Of a DNA stretch of 39,581 nucleotides, positions 9,301-15,764 are shown in pieces; position 1 is the first letter of the stretch, and each line of letters starts with the position of its first letter. This DNA is from Verrucomicrobiales bacterium. GTDB taxonomy: Bacteria; Verrucomicrobiota; Verrucomicrobiia; Limisphaerales; J093. Under the pieces are notes generated by a model. It had not been told where the DNA came from. It made no database searches and saw nothing but the letters and a program-made list of their open reading frames with translations. A program made the position numbers and the translations under genes. The stretch covers positions 1 to 39,581 of the forward strand of contig JABTUJ010000053.1 in the NCBI GenBank assembly GCA_015075445.1. Direction: 5' to 3'.

Positions 9301-9481
9301 ACGGGGGTTCGACGCGGCCGAGGTCGGACGCCGGCCCGCAGCGCCGGAGCGCGGATTGGGCCTCGCCAGCCTCCGCGAACGGCTCGCCGCTCACGCGGGC
9401 GCCTGTGCGATCCACAGCCAGCCCGACCACGGGACGAAGGTCCTCTTGTCGGTACCGCTGCCGGCTGGGCCGGAAACCTGA
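6350..9481 (+). CDS. Reg_prop / Y_Y_Y sensor histidine kinase (HisKA_3 type)
   Basis: 1043 residues from a GTG at 6350 that gives a clean export signal (PTVRGALAVGLLLAALGTAETPAP). The open frame extends upstream to an ATG at 6284, but that ATG lies inside element e1 and encodes MSMFDPI, so it is rejected. The periplasmic part is a two-bladed-propeller array of Reg_prop repeats, seen as repeated LWVGT/LWIGTDGG motifs (GRIWIGTGSGLYLWDG, GALWIGTDRGLNVLQG), followed by a Y_Y_Y domain (FRYRLLGLSPDWVEAG). One membrane helix (VRLAGALVLVAAVVGVV) precedes a HisKA_3 H-box DLHDGLGASLT, an N-box (SEAVHNAVRHAHA) and G-boxes (DNGRGFD, GLGLASLRERL). Such kinases often sense polysaccharide-derived ligands. 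The partner is the LuxR-type regulator 299 bp downstream. Confidence 0.9.
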   Translation: MKPRRSREPLLRPGRPTVRGALAVGLLLAALGTAETPAPVPLERDFLLRTWRQENGLPDNRVQALRPARNGFLWLGTRKGVSRFDGNRFLTWSRTTHTPFASEDCRAVAEDRDGVLWVGTTGGVIQLTESPLRYDPMELRPIPTPVSRPSLNQIWSLCTTETGELLVGTSVGLVTRSPDGIWAVEDTQGTAEFSPMTAFATLPDGSQCIGTVHQLFRRARPGAPWVRELDGDNDPNTRCVHSLARTADSQLYALVGNRYDGSGRLQRRDATGWRPVLERSFKNSTEPLFLMADANGGLWFPTTGSLIGHWHDGRMTEYALPAGLGSDIFRCMAEDAEGNLWAGTARNGLLCLQPRRIRTLRPEHGLPDPKTWTLLEATDRTLWVGTDGGAVRFPPTAEGAFAPGTCLVPGKIRALTEDAQGRIWIGTGSGLYLWDGREATRVEYPGEPHRYKIRALHTGRDGAVWVGTAQGLHRFGPGETNAWSVASGLPHENVCVLLEDRQRRVWIGTDGGGLARWTPDGFEWFDEARGLSSLRVWALHEDADGALWIGTDRGLNVLQGDRLFGLTTRHGLPDNLVNGIQTDLRGDLWVGHDRGIYRVNRRDLLDVVAGRRDRVHCVTYTEADGLANTEINGQISSPPVIGLRDGRLAFATNGCVALFDPAALPDIQNGPPVHLEEVRAGGVALWSGRPSSARLRADGRAGQPLRIRPRQRSVLDFRYTASSFRAPSQTQFRYRLLGLSPDWVEAGTLKQATYANLRPGAYAFEVSAVNHQGYASARPARLEFAVEPTWHEHLAVRLAGALVLVAAVVGVVRARLRHLRRLGRLEQQAVLARHRARLAKDLHDGLGASLTEITLLSGVGEPRSLAPEMMARRFDRLARSTQEALHALRDIIWSTTPKADSLDALVSRLCASVERATEAAGLRCRLDFPSELPAVEFEPELRKDVLFAVSEAVHNAVRHAHATEISVRFAIEARRLVIEVRDNGRGFDAAEVGRRPAAPERGLGLASLRERLAAHAGACAIHSQPDHGTKVLLSVPLPAGPET

Positions 9482-9546
9482 ACGGAGTCAGATCGCCGAG
9501 GCCCCGCAGGAAGCGTCCCGTTCCCTCTGGACCTGCTCAGGGGCCA

Positions 9547-9590
9547 TGAACCACGGACGGTGCAGGCTGGAAGCCCGCACCACAGGTTCA
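9547..9590. repeat. Hairpin repeat between kinase and regulator (I)
   Basis: Nested inverted repeat: outer TGAACC (9547-9552) with GGTTCA (9585-9590), and inner GGTGCAGGCT (9559-9568) with AGCCCGCACC (9572-9581), 9 of 10 paired around a GGA loop. It has no T-tract. It looks like a dispersed REP-type palindrome that could also stabilise or attenuate the kinase-regulator transcript. Confidence 0.55.
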
Positions 9591-9612
9591 GGGAGCGCCT
9601 CCCTCGGCCCAA

Positions 9613-9681
9613 TCCCCGATGTTCGTAATCGGCGGAGAATTCAAGACGGGGAGTCCCTCCACCGATTGCGAACCTCGGGGA
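9613..9681. repeat. Long imperfect inverted repeat between kinase and regulator (II)
   Basis: The left arm 9613-9637 and right arm 9657-9681 (25 bp each) pair with three mismatches around a 19-bp loop. The left arm begins TCCCCGATGTTCGTAATCGG. Together with the hairpin at 9547-9590 it fills most of the 299-bp gap between the kinase and its regulator; no gene was seen in this gap. Confidence 0.65.
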
Positions 9682-9780
9682 ACTGCCTTCTGCATTGCGC
9701 TGGATGGGAAGCGTGGCGGTTATGGGAGTGTGGATCCGCCTTGAACCGCGCGATCCCTTTCGCTTGGATCCCGCCGGTTC

Positions 9781-10434
9781 ATGAACGGTTTGGCCTCCAG
9801 TGTCCGGGTGATGGTCGTCGAGGATGATGCGAGAGTGCGCAACGCCCTCGCCGCCCTGCTCGACGGCTCGCCCGGCTTTGCGTGTGCCGGGGCCTGTGAG
9901 AGCGCCGAGGCAGCGTTGCGGCGGATCCCCAACGCGAAGCCGGACCTCATCCTGGTGGATCTCGAACTGCCCGGCCAGAGCGGGACCGACTTCCTCCGGG
10001 AATGTCGGAGCCGCTTTCCCGGGCTGGAACTGCTGGTGCTCACGGTGCACGACGAGGCGGAGTGGGTCTTCCCGGCGCTGGCCGCCGGTGCGAGCGGGTA
10101 CGTGGTCAAGGGGACCGCCCCGGCGAAGCTGCTCGAGGCCATCAGCGAAGTGCGGGCCGGCGGGTCCTTCATGTCGGGTTCCGTGGCGCGGCGGGTCCTG
10201 CGGTCGTTCCAGCCCGATCCGACGCCGCGGCCCGAGGTCGCACCGCTCAGCCCGCGCGAGCAGGACGTGCTGACGCGGCTGGCGCGCGGGCTGAAGCACG
10301 CGGAGATCGCGGCGGAGCTCGGCATCAGCCGGCGCACGGTCAACACCCACCTCTACCACATCTACGAGAAGCTCCATGTCCACTCGGCCGCCGGGGCGGT
10401 CGGGAAGATGCGCGACAATGGGGTCAAACATTGA
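9781..10434 (+). CDS. NarL/FixJ-type response regulator
   Basis: 217 residues. The receiver domain has the acidic pair E14-D15-D16, the phospho-acceptor Asp60 (LILVDLELPG), Thr88 and Lys110 (YVVKGT). The C-terminal LuxR-type helix-turn-helix runs from about 156 to 205 (LSPREQDVLTRLARGLKHAEIAAELGISRRTVNTHLYHIYEKL). It is the natural partner of the HisKA_3 kinase upstream. The last codons and the TGA (NGVKH*) are supplied by the left arm of palindromic element e2, which starts at 10416. The original C-terminus was therefore probably changed by a few residues when the element arrived. The HTH itself is intact, so function is probably retained. Confidence 0.93.
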   Translation: MNGLASSVRVMVVEDDARVRNALAALLDGSPGFACAGACESAEAALRRIPNAKPDLILVDLELPGQSGTDFLRECRSRFPGLELLVLTVHDEAEWVFPALAAGASGYVVKGTAPAKLLEAISEVRAGGSFMSGSVARRVLRSFQPDPTPRPEVAPLSPREQDVLTRLARGLKHAEIAAELGISRRTVNTHLYHIYEKLHVHSAAGAVGKMRDNGVKH

Positions 10435-10534
10435 CATTTGACATTTGGTCGCCCCAGCGCCGCGTCAACCGTGCGGGTTGCGGGGCGTGTTCCCGCGGGC
10501 GGTGATTGTCACATGTCAATGTTTGACCCCATTG
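10416..10534. repeat. Palindromic element e2 (28-bp inverted arms)
   Basis: The left arm 10416-10443 is identical to that of e1; the right arm 10507-10534 has one mismatch (TGTCACATG for TGTCAAATG). The interior carries its own palindromes (CGCCCC/GGGGCG and CAACC/GGTTG). It overlaps the last 19 bases of the response-regulator gene and provides its stop codon. Confidence 0.9.
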
Positions 10535-10579
10535 GCCTTCTGTCGTGCCCCCGTCCCCGGGAGATCGCCGTGGTGCATC

Positions 10580-10610
10580 TTGACAGCATAATAGGGTGGC
10601 ATCATGATGC
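10580..10610 (+). promoter_or_regulatory. Putative promoter and operator of the toxin-antitoxin pair
   Basis: TTGACA at 10580-10585 and CATGAT at 10603-10608 are 17 bp apart. A perfect 12-bp palindrome GCATCATGATGC (10599-10610) sits on the -10, and GTGCATC (10574-10580) with GATGCAC (10606-10612) forms a wider inverted repeat. A ribbon-helix-helix antitoxin would be expected to bind such a site for autoregulation. Confidence 0.45.
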
Positions 10611-10614
10611 ACTC

Positions 10615-10887
10615 GTGCGAACCACGGTGACCTTGGACCCGGACGTCGAGCGCATGCTGCGTGAGGCCATGCATCGCTCCCGGACCAGTTTCAAAATGAC
10701 CCTGAATGCCGCCATTCGCGCCGGACTGGGCTCCAAACCACGCCGCGCCCCCAGCCGTCCGTTCGTCATCCGGGCCCGGCCCCTCGGCCTGCGGGTTGGG
10801 CTGGACCCCGCCGGCTTCAACAAGCTGGCGGACGAACTCGAGGTGGAGGCCGTGCTCGAGAAGACCCGAAGCGGGGGGCGCGCGTGA
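10615..10887 (+). CDS. Ribbon-helix-helix antitoxin (VapB-like)
   Basis: 90 residues from GTG at 10615; the longer open frame runs back through element e2 and is not credible. The N-terminus RTTVTLDPDVERMLREAMHR followed by TSFKMTLNAAIRAGL is a classic CopG/Arc-type ribbon-helix-helix DNA-binding fold, followed by a toxin-binding tail. The C-terminus LADELEVEAVLEKTRS is acidic and helical, as in VapB tails that block PIN toxins. The stop overlaps the toxin start (GTGA). It is expected to neutralise the downstream PIN RNase and repress the promoter whose palindrome lies just upstream. Confidence 0.85.
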   Translation: MRTTVTLDPDVERMLREAMHRSRTSFKMTLNAAIRAGLGSKPRRAPSRPFVIRARPLGLRVGLDPAGFNKLADELEVEAVLEKTRSGGRA

Positions 10888-11351
10888 TCGTCCCCGACCT
10901 CAACCTGCTGCTCTACGCCTACGATTCCGGGTCCCCCTTTCACGCCAAGGCGGCGGGCTGGTGGCAGTCCTGTCTTGCCGGAGCCGAGCCGGTTGGACTG
11001 GCGCACGTCGTCGTATTCGGATTTGTCCGCCTGGCCACCAACCTGCGCGCCTTCACCGATCCCATGACGCCGGCGGAGGCGGCCGGGCATGTGCGGTCAT
11101 GGCTCGAACAACCGCCCGTGCAGGTGCTCGATCCTGGTCCCGATCACCTCCGGCAGACGCTCCAACTCCTGGAGGACCTTGGCACGGCGGGGAACCTGGT
11201 CAGCGACGCGCAGATGGCAGCCCTCGCAATGGAGCATGACGCCGTGCTGCATACCGCCGATGCCGACTTCGTCCGGTTCCCGGGTTTGCGTTGGTACAAC
11301 CCCATCACCGGTACTGGCCGTACCGGCTTGCGGCGAGCGAGATCCTCGTAG
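10884..11351 (+). CDS. PIN-domain toxin (VapC family)
   Basis: 155 residues, GTG start overlapping the antitoxin stop. MIVPDLNLLLYAYD contains the first metal-binding Asp5. The central segment AHVVVFGFVRLATNLRAF matches the VapC subfamily related to mycobacterial VapC proteins, and the distal acidic residues are in NLVSDAQMAALAMEHDAVLHTADADFVRF (Asp108, Asp126, Asp128). PIN toxins are Mg-dependent endoribonucleases that cleave tRNA or rRNA. The domain appears complete. The last ~12 residues (TGRTGLRRARSS) look like non-family read-through, so the native end may have been altered. Confidence 0.88.
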   Translation: MIVPDLNLLLYAYDSGSPFHAKAAGWWQSCLAGAEPVGLAHVVVFGFVRLATNLRAFTDPMTPAEAAGHVRSWLEQPPVQVLDPGPDHLRQTLQLLEDLGTAGNLVSDAQMAALAMEHDAVLHTADADFVRFPGLRWYNPITGTGRTGLRRARSS

Positions 11352-11722
11352 GCCTCCGCACCAGATCCCTCAGAGCCTACGTTTTCCGTCCATTCCCTGC
11401 CGTCCGCGCTTTGCCTGTTCTCAGGAACATCGGCGATCGTCCGTGAGTCGGTCAGTCGGTCAGTCGCGCTCCAAGTCTTTGAGAATCTCCGCCAGAGCGT
11501 CCAGTCTTGGCTGGCGATCGAAGAACTCCTTCACCCCGCCTGGCCAGCCTGTCTCGTCTGCGTTGGCGGGAGGTGCATGGGCCGCGTCCGGCGGCAAACA
11601 GCGCCGGCGGGCGGTATCGGGTAAAATGCTTAGGAGCGCGCACCGGAAACCGCTGCGCCCGGCTTGAAATACGTCGCCCACCCGATACCGGCCACGGGAG
11701 GGAGCTGGTACCCTTAATCTCC
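11352..11722. other. 371-bp intergenic region without a convincing gene
   Basis: Between the toxin and the beta-helix gene. It contains a small tandem repeat of AGTCGGTC (about 11443-11463) and the inverted repeat at 11609-11693. A minus-strand open frame ends at 11460 with a plausible-looking C-terminus (GGVKEFFDRQPRLDALAEIL), which could be the remnant of an antitoxin-like gene, but no start or full domain can be supported. Confidence 0.35.
11609..11693. repeat. Inverted repeat upstream of the beta-helix gene
   Basis: GGGCGGTATCGGGT (11609-11622) pairs with ACCCGATACCGGCC (11680-11693), 13 of 14 positions, around a 57-bp spacer that has its own GCGCA/TGCGC pair. It ends about 30 bp before the start codon at 11723. 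It is probably another dispersed palindrome; a regulatory role is possible. Confidence 0.45.
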
Positions 11723-13726
11723 ATGAATCTCTCCTATCCATCCGGTGCGTGGCATCGGTGTTCGGCACGATGCCCTCGCCTTCGACTTCTGGCCGGTTTG
11801 ACCCTGCTGGTTGCCGTTGACTCCCTCCCCGCCGTCGAGCCCTGCAAGACGAGGGTGGGTGGCACCATCGCCAACCAGACCTGGACGCGGGAGGACTCGC
11901 CGTACTGCGTGACCAACGACGTGTACGTGATCGGTTCGTTGAGGATCCGGGAGGGCGTCGAGGTGCGCTTCGACGGCAACCACGTCTTCGAAGTCGCGGG
12001 CCGGTTGCGGGCCGAGGGCACCGCCGAGGCCCCGATTCAGTTCCATCCCGCCAACCCCGCCGTCGGCTGGCAGGGACTGCTGTTCCGCGACGCCGTGCCC
12101 GGCTCCTACTTCGTCCACACCATCATCGAAGGTTCGAAGAACAGCGGGGTGCGGATCACGAACACGCCGCCGGCGTTCACGAATTCCTGGATCATCAACA
12201 ACACCACCGATGGCGAAGGTGCCGGCATTAACGCGGACATACGGACGGGCGCGGAGTTCATGCTCAACGGCTGTGTGATCTCAAACAACACGGCAAAGAG
12301 TTACGGAGGCGGAGTCCGACTCAGAATTGCGAACAGCCGCTTTGTGGCGGAACGCTGCGATTTCATCCAGAACGCGGCGGGCGTGTACGGAGGCGGATTC
12401 ATGGCCTGGGCCGAAGCCTCCAGTCTCAAGCTGACCTCCTGCTCGAGCATCAGCAACGTGATAACCCATGCAGGCGGTTCAAGCGGTTACTGCGGCATCG
12501 GCGTGGTTGGGCTGAACGACAATTCCGACTTCCATCTCGAGCTGGCTGGCTGTCGGGTTATCGGCAACACCGTCCGCTCCGCCGGGGGTGGGTCGTGGGC
12601 TTACGCCGCTGGGATCGGCTTGAATACCGGAACCAGCCGCTTGAGGAACTGCTGGATCATCGGCAATTCCGCCTGGAACGGTGTGGCCCGTGGTGGCGGG
12701 GTATACCTGGGAAGGCCCGCTAAAGCTACTCTGGAGAACTGCGTCATTGCCCAGAACCAGATCGTGGGCAGCAGCCACGGCGGAGCCGGGATTGATGGCT
12801 CGGGGGCGATCAACGCGCAGCTATCCAACTGCACCCTGTTCGGCAATGGCACGGAAAATGGCACAGTCACCCTCTCCTTCCCCGAAGGCATATCCACCAT
12901 CACGAACTCAGTTCTTTGGGGCGGAACCGGCAGCGGTTCGGTCTTCTCGGGTTCCGGTTTCTCCGTCGGCTACTCCTGCGTCCAAGGTGGCTGGCCTGGC
13001 ATGGGCAACATCACAGCCAACCCCGCACTGTGCCTTGACAACTACTCGCTTCTGTCGCTTTCGCCCTGTGTGGACGCAGGCCATCCTGGCCTGCAGTTTC
13101 GCGACAGCCTGATCAGCTCGGACGACTGCGCACCCTACGCCCGCGGCACCTCCCGCAACGACATGGGGGCGTACGGCGGTCCCGGTGTCTGCTACTGGAC
13201 CCAGCCGCGCGCCGAACCTGTGATCCGCATCGCGCCCGACAACCAGATCGGCTTCCTGGGGCAACCGGTCAGCCTGGGCGTGATCGCCACGGGCGCCGAG
13301 CCGCTCGCCCACCAGTGGTTCAAGAGCGGCGTCGCGCTGGCCGGCCGGACCAACATGGTCCTCACCCTTCCCAACAGCACGTTGGCCGACGCCGGCGCCT
13401 ATGTCGTCGAGGTGACCAATCCGCTGGGCGAGGCCGTCTCGCTCCCGGTCCAGCTCGGCATCGCGAAGTACGCGTGCGTGGCGCAGGGGCTTTCTGCGGG
13501 GCGTCCCCGGCTCTTGATCCGCCACGGCTGGGTCGGGGAGAGGTGCGTCCTCTACTCGATCAGCCGGCTGCCCGCCGGGGACACCCTCGCGGTGCCTGGC
13601 AACCCGCCGGAGGGCTGGGAAGTGCGTGAGACGATTGTGTTCAGCGCTCCGGAGGTGGAGTGGACGGACCCGCAGGTCCTGGGGGCGGGCGAGACTCGCT
13701 ACTACGGGGTCTTGCCCGCGCTCTGA
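11723..13726 (+). CDS. Secreted right-handed beta-helix protein with Ig-like domain
   Basis: 667 residues from ATG 11723, chosen because it gives a signal peptide (LRLLAGLTLLVAVDSLPAVE); the upstream part of the open frame is low-complexity. Residues ~50-470 carry irregular parallel beta-helix repeats rich in Asn/Gly ladders (NTAKSYGGGVRL, NAAGVYGGGFMAW), as in POMP/pectate-lyase-like folds. An Ig-like domain at ~496-580 has the usual signature W...G..L.......L.L.N..L.DAG.Y.V.V.N..G. A short C-terminal beta domain follows. Such proteins are abundant in Verrucomicrobiota, and surface adhesion or polysaccharide binding is likely. No catalytic triad could be identified. The stop is 13 bp before palindromic element e3. 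Confidence 0.82.
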   Translation: MNLSYPSGAWHRCSARCPRLRLLAGLTLLVAVDSLPAVEPCKTRVGGTIANQTWTREDSPYCVTNDVYVIGSLRIREGVEVRFDGNHVFEVAGRLRAEGTAEAPIQFHPANPAVGWQGLLFRDAVPGSYFVHTIIEGSKNSGVRITNTPPAFTNSWIINNTTDGEGAGINADIRTGAEFMLNGCVISNNTAKSYGGGVRLRIANSRFVAERCDFIQNAAGVYGGGFMAWAEASSLKLTSCSSISNVITHAGGSSGYCGIGVVGLNDNSDFHLELAGCRVIGNTVRSAGGGSWAYAAGIGLNTGTSRLRNCWIIGNSAWNGVARGGGVYLGRPAKATLENCVIAQNQIVGSSHGGAGIDGSGAINAQLSNCTLFGNGTENGTVTLSFPEGISTITNSVLWGGTGSGSVFSGSGFSVGYSCVQGGWPGMGNITANPALCLDNYSLLSLSPCVDAGHPGLQFRDSLISSDDCAPYARGTSRNDMGAYGGPGVCYWTQPRAEPVIRIAPDNQIGFLGQPVSLGVIATGAEPLAHQWFKSGVALAGRTNMVLTLPNSTLADAGAYVVEVTNPLGEAVSLPVQLGIAKYACVAQGLSAGRPRLLIRHGWVGERCVLYSISRLPAGDTLAVPGNPPEGWEVRETIVFSAPEVEWTDPQVLGAGETRYYGVLPAL

Positions 13727-13739
13727 TCAAGGCACGAGG

Positions 13740-13832
13740 CAATGGGGTCAAACATTGACATTTGACATTTGCTCCTGCGAGCGACGCGGGAACCGTGCAG
13801 GAATTGTCATCTGTCAAGGGTTGACCCCATTC
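13740..13832. repeat. Palindromic element e3 (degenerate right arm)
   Basis: The left arm 13740-13767 is identical to those of e1 and e2. The right arm 13805-13832 differs from consensus at five of 28 positions. The interior (37 bp) is shorter and carries CCTGC/GCAGG; part of it (an ACCGTGC core) resembles e2. Its right edge abuts a truncated hemerythrin-like gene. Confidence 0.85.
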
Positions 13833-14194
13833 TTCGCCTGCACGAGATCCGCCGCGTGTTCGAATCGTTCCAGACCGAACTCCTGTCGCACCTGAGCGAG
13901 GAGGAGCAGCACGTGTTTCCGGCGATCCGCCAGCTCGAATCCGCCAACGGCGACCGCGCCGAGACGATCGCGGCGCTGAAGGCCGCGTGCGCCCGGCTGG
14001 AGTCCGAGCATGAGCAGGCAGGGGCGGCCCTGGCCCGTTTCGCCGAGCTGACCGACCGCTACACGCCGCCGGACTGGGCCTGCAACACCTTCCGCGCGAT
14101 GCATGACACGCTGGAACGTTTGGAGCGGAACATGCACCAGCACGTGCATCAGGAGAACAACGTCCTGTTCCCGCGCGCCCTGGCCCCGGCCTGA
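13832..14194 (+). pseudogene. Truncated hemerythrin-like / RIC (YtfE/ScdA) gene
   Basis: The readable protein begins inside element e3 and, from about 13832, continues as RLHEIRRVFESFQTELLSHLSEEEQHVFPAI...LESEHEQAGAALARF...ACNTFRAMHDTLERLERNMHQHVHQENNVLFPRA. This matches the second half of the iron-sulfur cluster repair (RIC) hemerythrin domain: the HLSEEE, EHEQAG and HVHQENN metal-ligand regions are present. The DUF542 domain and the first helix with its His ligands are missing. The break coincides exactly with the right arm of e3, so element insertion with deletion most simply explains the loss. Without the first helix a complete di-iron site is unlikely. A chimeric 141-residue frame starting in e3 (13769) is open but probably not functional. 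Confidence 0.75.
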
Positions 14195-14245
14195 ACGGGG
14201 ACCGACCGCCGCGTCCGTATGCCCTGAGGCGGGTCGTGTGGGAAT

Positions 14246-14273
14246 TGTCAAATGTCAATGTTTGACCCCATTG
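14246..14273. repeat. Solo right arm of the palindromic element (e4)
   Basis: A perfect 28-bp copy of the right arm of e1, also with the GGAAT that precedes it in e1, but no left arm within the preceding ~400 bp. It lies 5 bp beyond the stop of the convergent NTF2-like gene and 52 bp after the truncated hemerythrin-like gene. Confidence 0.85.
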
Positions 14274-14277
14274 CCGC

Positions 14278-14679
14278 TCATTCTGGCTGATCGCTGTTGT
14301 CCATCAGCCGGGTGATCTTCCAGGCGCCGGTCCGCTGACGCCGGACGATGAAGACCGACTTGCCCCGGCTCCGGTACGGCCGCCCACCCGCCTTCGGCCG
14401 GGCCGTGAGGCTGTAGGTGGACCAGAAGTATCCCCAGTCGCCGGACACCTCGACCTCCCGCACACGGCCCCGGCTGCGGATGACCACCGCCGCGAACACC
14501 GCGCGATACAGCTTCCGGATGGCCGCCCTCCCGAACACGGCCGGCTGACCCTGCGGCATCAGGACGGGGGCAGGGGCATAGAGAGAAAGGAGGGCGTCGA
14601 CGTCGCCCGCGAGCCAGCCGGCGCGCCACGCTGCGGCGAGCCGGCGAATCGCGCGAAGGTCGTCGCTTCGTCGGTTCAT
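14278..14679 (-). CDS. SnoaL/NTF2-like (DUF4440-type) protein
   Basis: 133 residues from ATG at 14679; the open frame extends to 14766, but that extension (MMGMTLRIQPRARRPRPW...) is Arg/Pro-rich and overlaps the start of the divergent binding-protein gene. The pattern AIRRLAAAWRAGWLAGDVDALLSLYAPAPVLMPQGQPAVFGRAAIRKLYRAVF, followed by strands ending GAWKITRLMDNSD, is the cone-shaped NTF2/SnoaL fold as in DUF4440 and calcium/calmodulin kinase II association-like proteins. The function is usually unassignable (small-molecule binding or isomerase-like). It is divergently transcribed from the ABC importer, with starts 64 bp apart. Confidence 0.8.
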   Translation of the reverse strand: MNRRSDDLRAIRRLAAAWRAGWLAGDVDALLSLYAPAPVLMPQGQPAVFGRAAIRKLYRAVFAAVVIRSRGRVREVEVSGDWGYFWSTYSLTARPKAGGRPYRSRGKSVFIVRRQRTGAWKITRLMDNSDQPE

Positions 14680-14743
14680 CTTTCGCAGTCTTGCCTTCAG
14701 CCCGCGGGCCGCCCAAGGTCGGGGCCGTCGTGCTCGAGGCTGG

Positions 14744-15760
14744 ATGCGCAACGTCATACCCATCACCTGTGCGCTGACGCTGGCGGCGGTGGTGGCCGGC
14801 GTGAAGGTGTTCCGGCCGTCCGCCGAGGGCGCCCGCCTGGTGTGGTACGGGAACGCGGCGCACCCCTACATTACGGAGGTTCGGGCGGGAGTCGAGGCCT
14901 TTGCCCGCGAGACGGGAGTCGCCGTGCATTGCACGGTGGGACAGGAGTGGACCCAGGACAACCAGAACGTGAACGTCGAGGCGCTCTCGACGCAGGGCTA
15001 CCGCGGGTTCAGCCTCTATCCGGGTGATCCGGCCGGTGCCAACGCGCTGTTCCGACTGTTGCGAACCCGGGGGCAGCAGGTGGTGGCGTACGGTGCCGAA
15101 CCAGCCCTGCCCACGCCCGCGTCGTTCACCGTGGCCACGGACATCCAGGCGGCGGCGCGGACGGCCACCGAGGCGTTGATCGGGTTCATGGGCGGGCGGG
15201 GCCGGATCCTGAACGTGCTCGAGGCGGTCACCGACGTGAACACGCGCAAACGGGACGAGGCCATCCGGGAGGTCGTGGCCCGGCATCCCGGGGTGACCAT
15301 CGCCCAGACGATTGCGGACATGATCCAGCTCGGGGAAGCCACGACCAAAATCCAGAGCGCCCTGGCGGCGCGGGCGGCGGAGCTGGACGGCATCATTGCC
15401 ACGGGTTTCCACCCCACGGTGGCCGCCGCGGCCATCCTCACCGAGTGGCACAAGGATCCTCGCCGGAAACGGCTTCGCTTCGTGGGCATCGACACCGATG
15501 CCACGGTACTGCGCGCGATCCGGGAAGGGGCGATTGACGCGACGGTGGCCCAGAATCCCTTCGGGCACGGCTATGTGAGCAGCGCCCTGTTGCGGATGCT
15601 GGATGAAGGCTGGACCCCGCGACGCGAGTACCAGTTCATCGACGCGGGACTGGTGTTGGTGACCCGCGAGAACCTCGACACCTACGCAGCGGAGGTGCGG
15701 CGCGTGACCACACAGTTGGTGGCGGACCTTCCCGCCAAGTACCTCGATCCCCCCCGGTAG
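14744..15760 (+). CDS. Periplasmic sugar-binding protein of an ABC importer (Peripla_BP_4)
   Basis: 338 residues. An N-terminal export/anchor segment (VIPITCALTLAAVVAGVKVF) is followed by a type I periplasmic binding fold: LVWYGNAAHPYITEVRAGVEAFARETGV, a hinge-side loop with GYRGFSLYPGDPAGANALF, and a C-lobe ATGFHPTVAAAAILTEW...RFVGIDTDATVLRAIREGAIDATVAQNPFGHGYVSSALL. This matches RbsB/LacI-like ribose-galactose type binding proteins. The signal lacks a lipobox, so it may stay membrane-anchored or be released. It sits 4 bp before the ATPase gene, the first cistron of a three-gene importer. The ligand is unknown; a sugar is likely from the family. Confidence 0.9.
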   Translation: MRNVIPITCALTLAAVVAGVKVFRPSAEGARLVWYGNAAHPYITEVRAGVEAFARETGVAVHCTVGQEWTQDNQNVNVEALSTQGYRGFSLYPGDPAGANALFRLLRTRGQQVVAYGAEPALPTPASFTVATDIQAAARTATEALIGFMGGRGRILNVLEAVTDVNTRKRDEAIREVVARHPGVTIAQTIADMIQLGEATTKIQSALAARAAELDGIIATGFHPTVAAAAILTEWHKDPRRKRLRFVGIDTDATVLRAIREGAIDATVAQNPFGHGYVSSALLRMLDEGWTPRREYQFIDAGLVLVTRENLDTYAAEVRRVTTQLVADLPAKYLDPPR

Positions 15761-15764
15761 CGCC

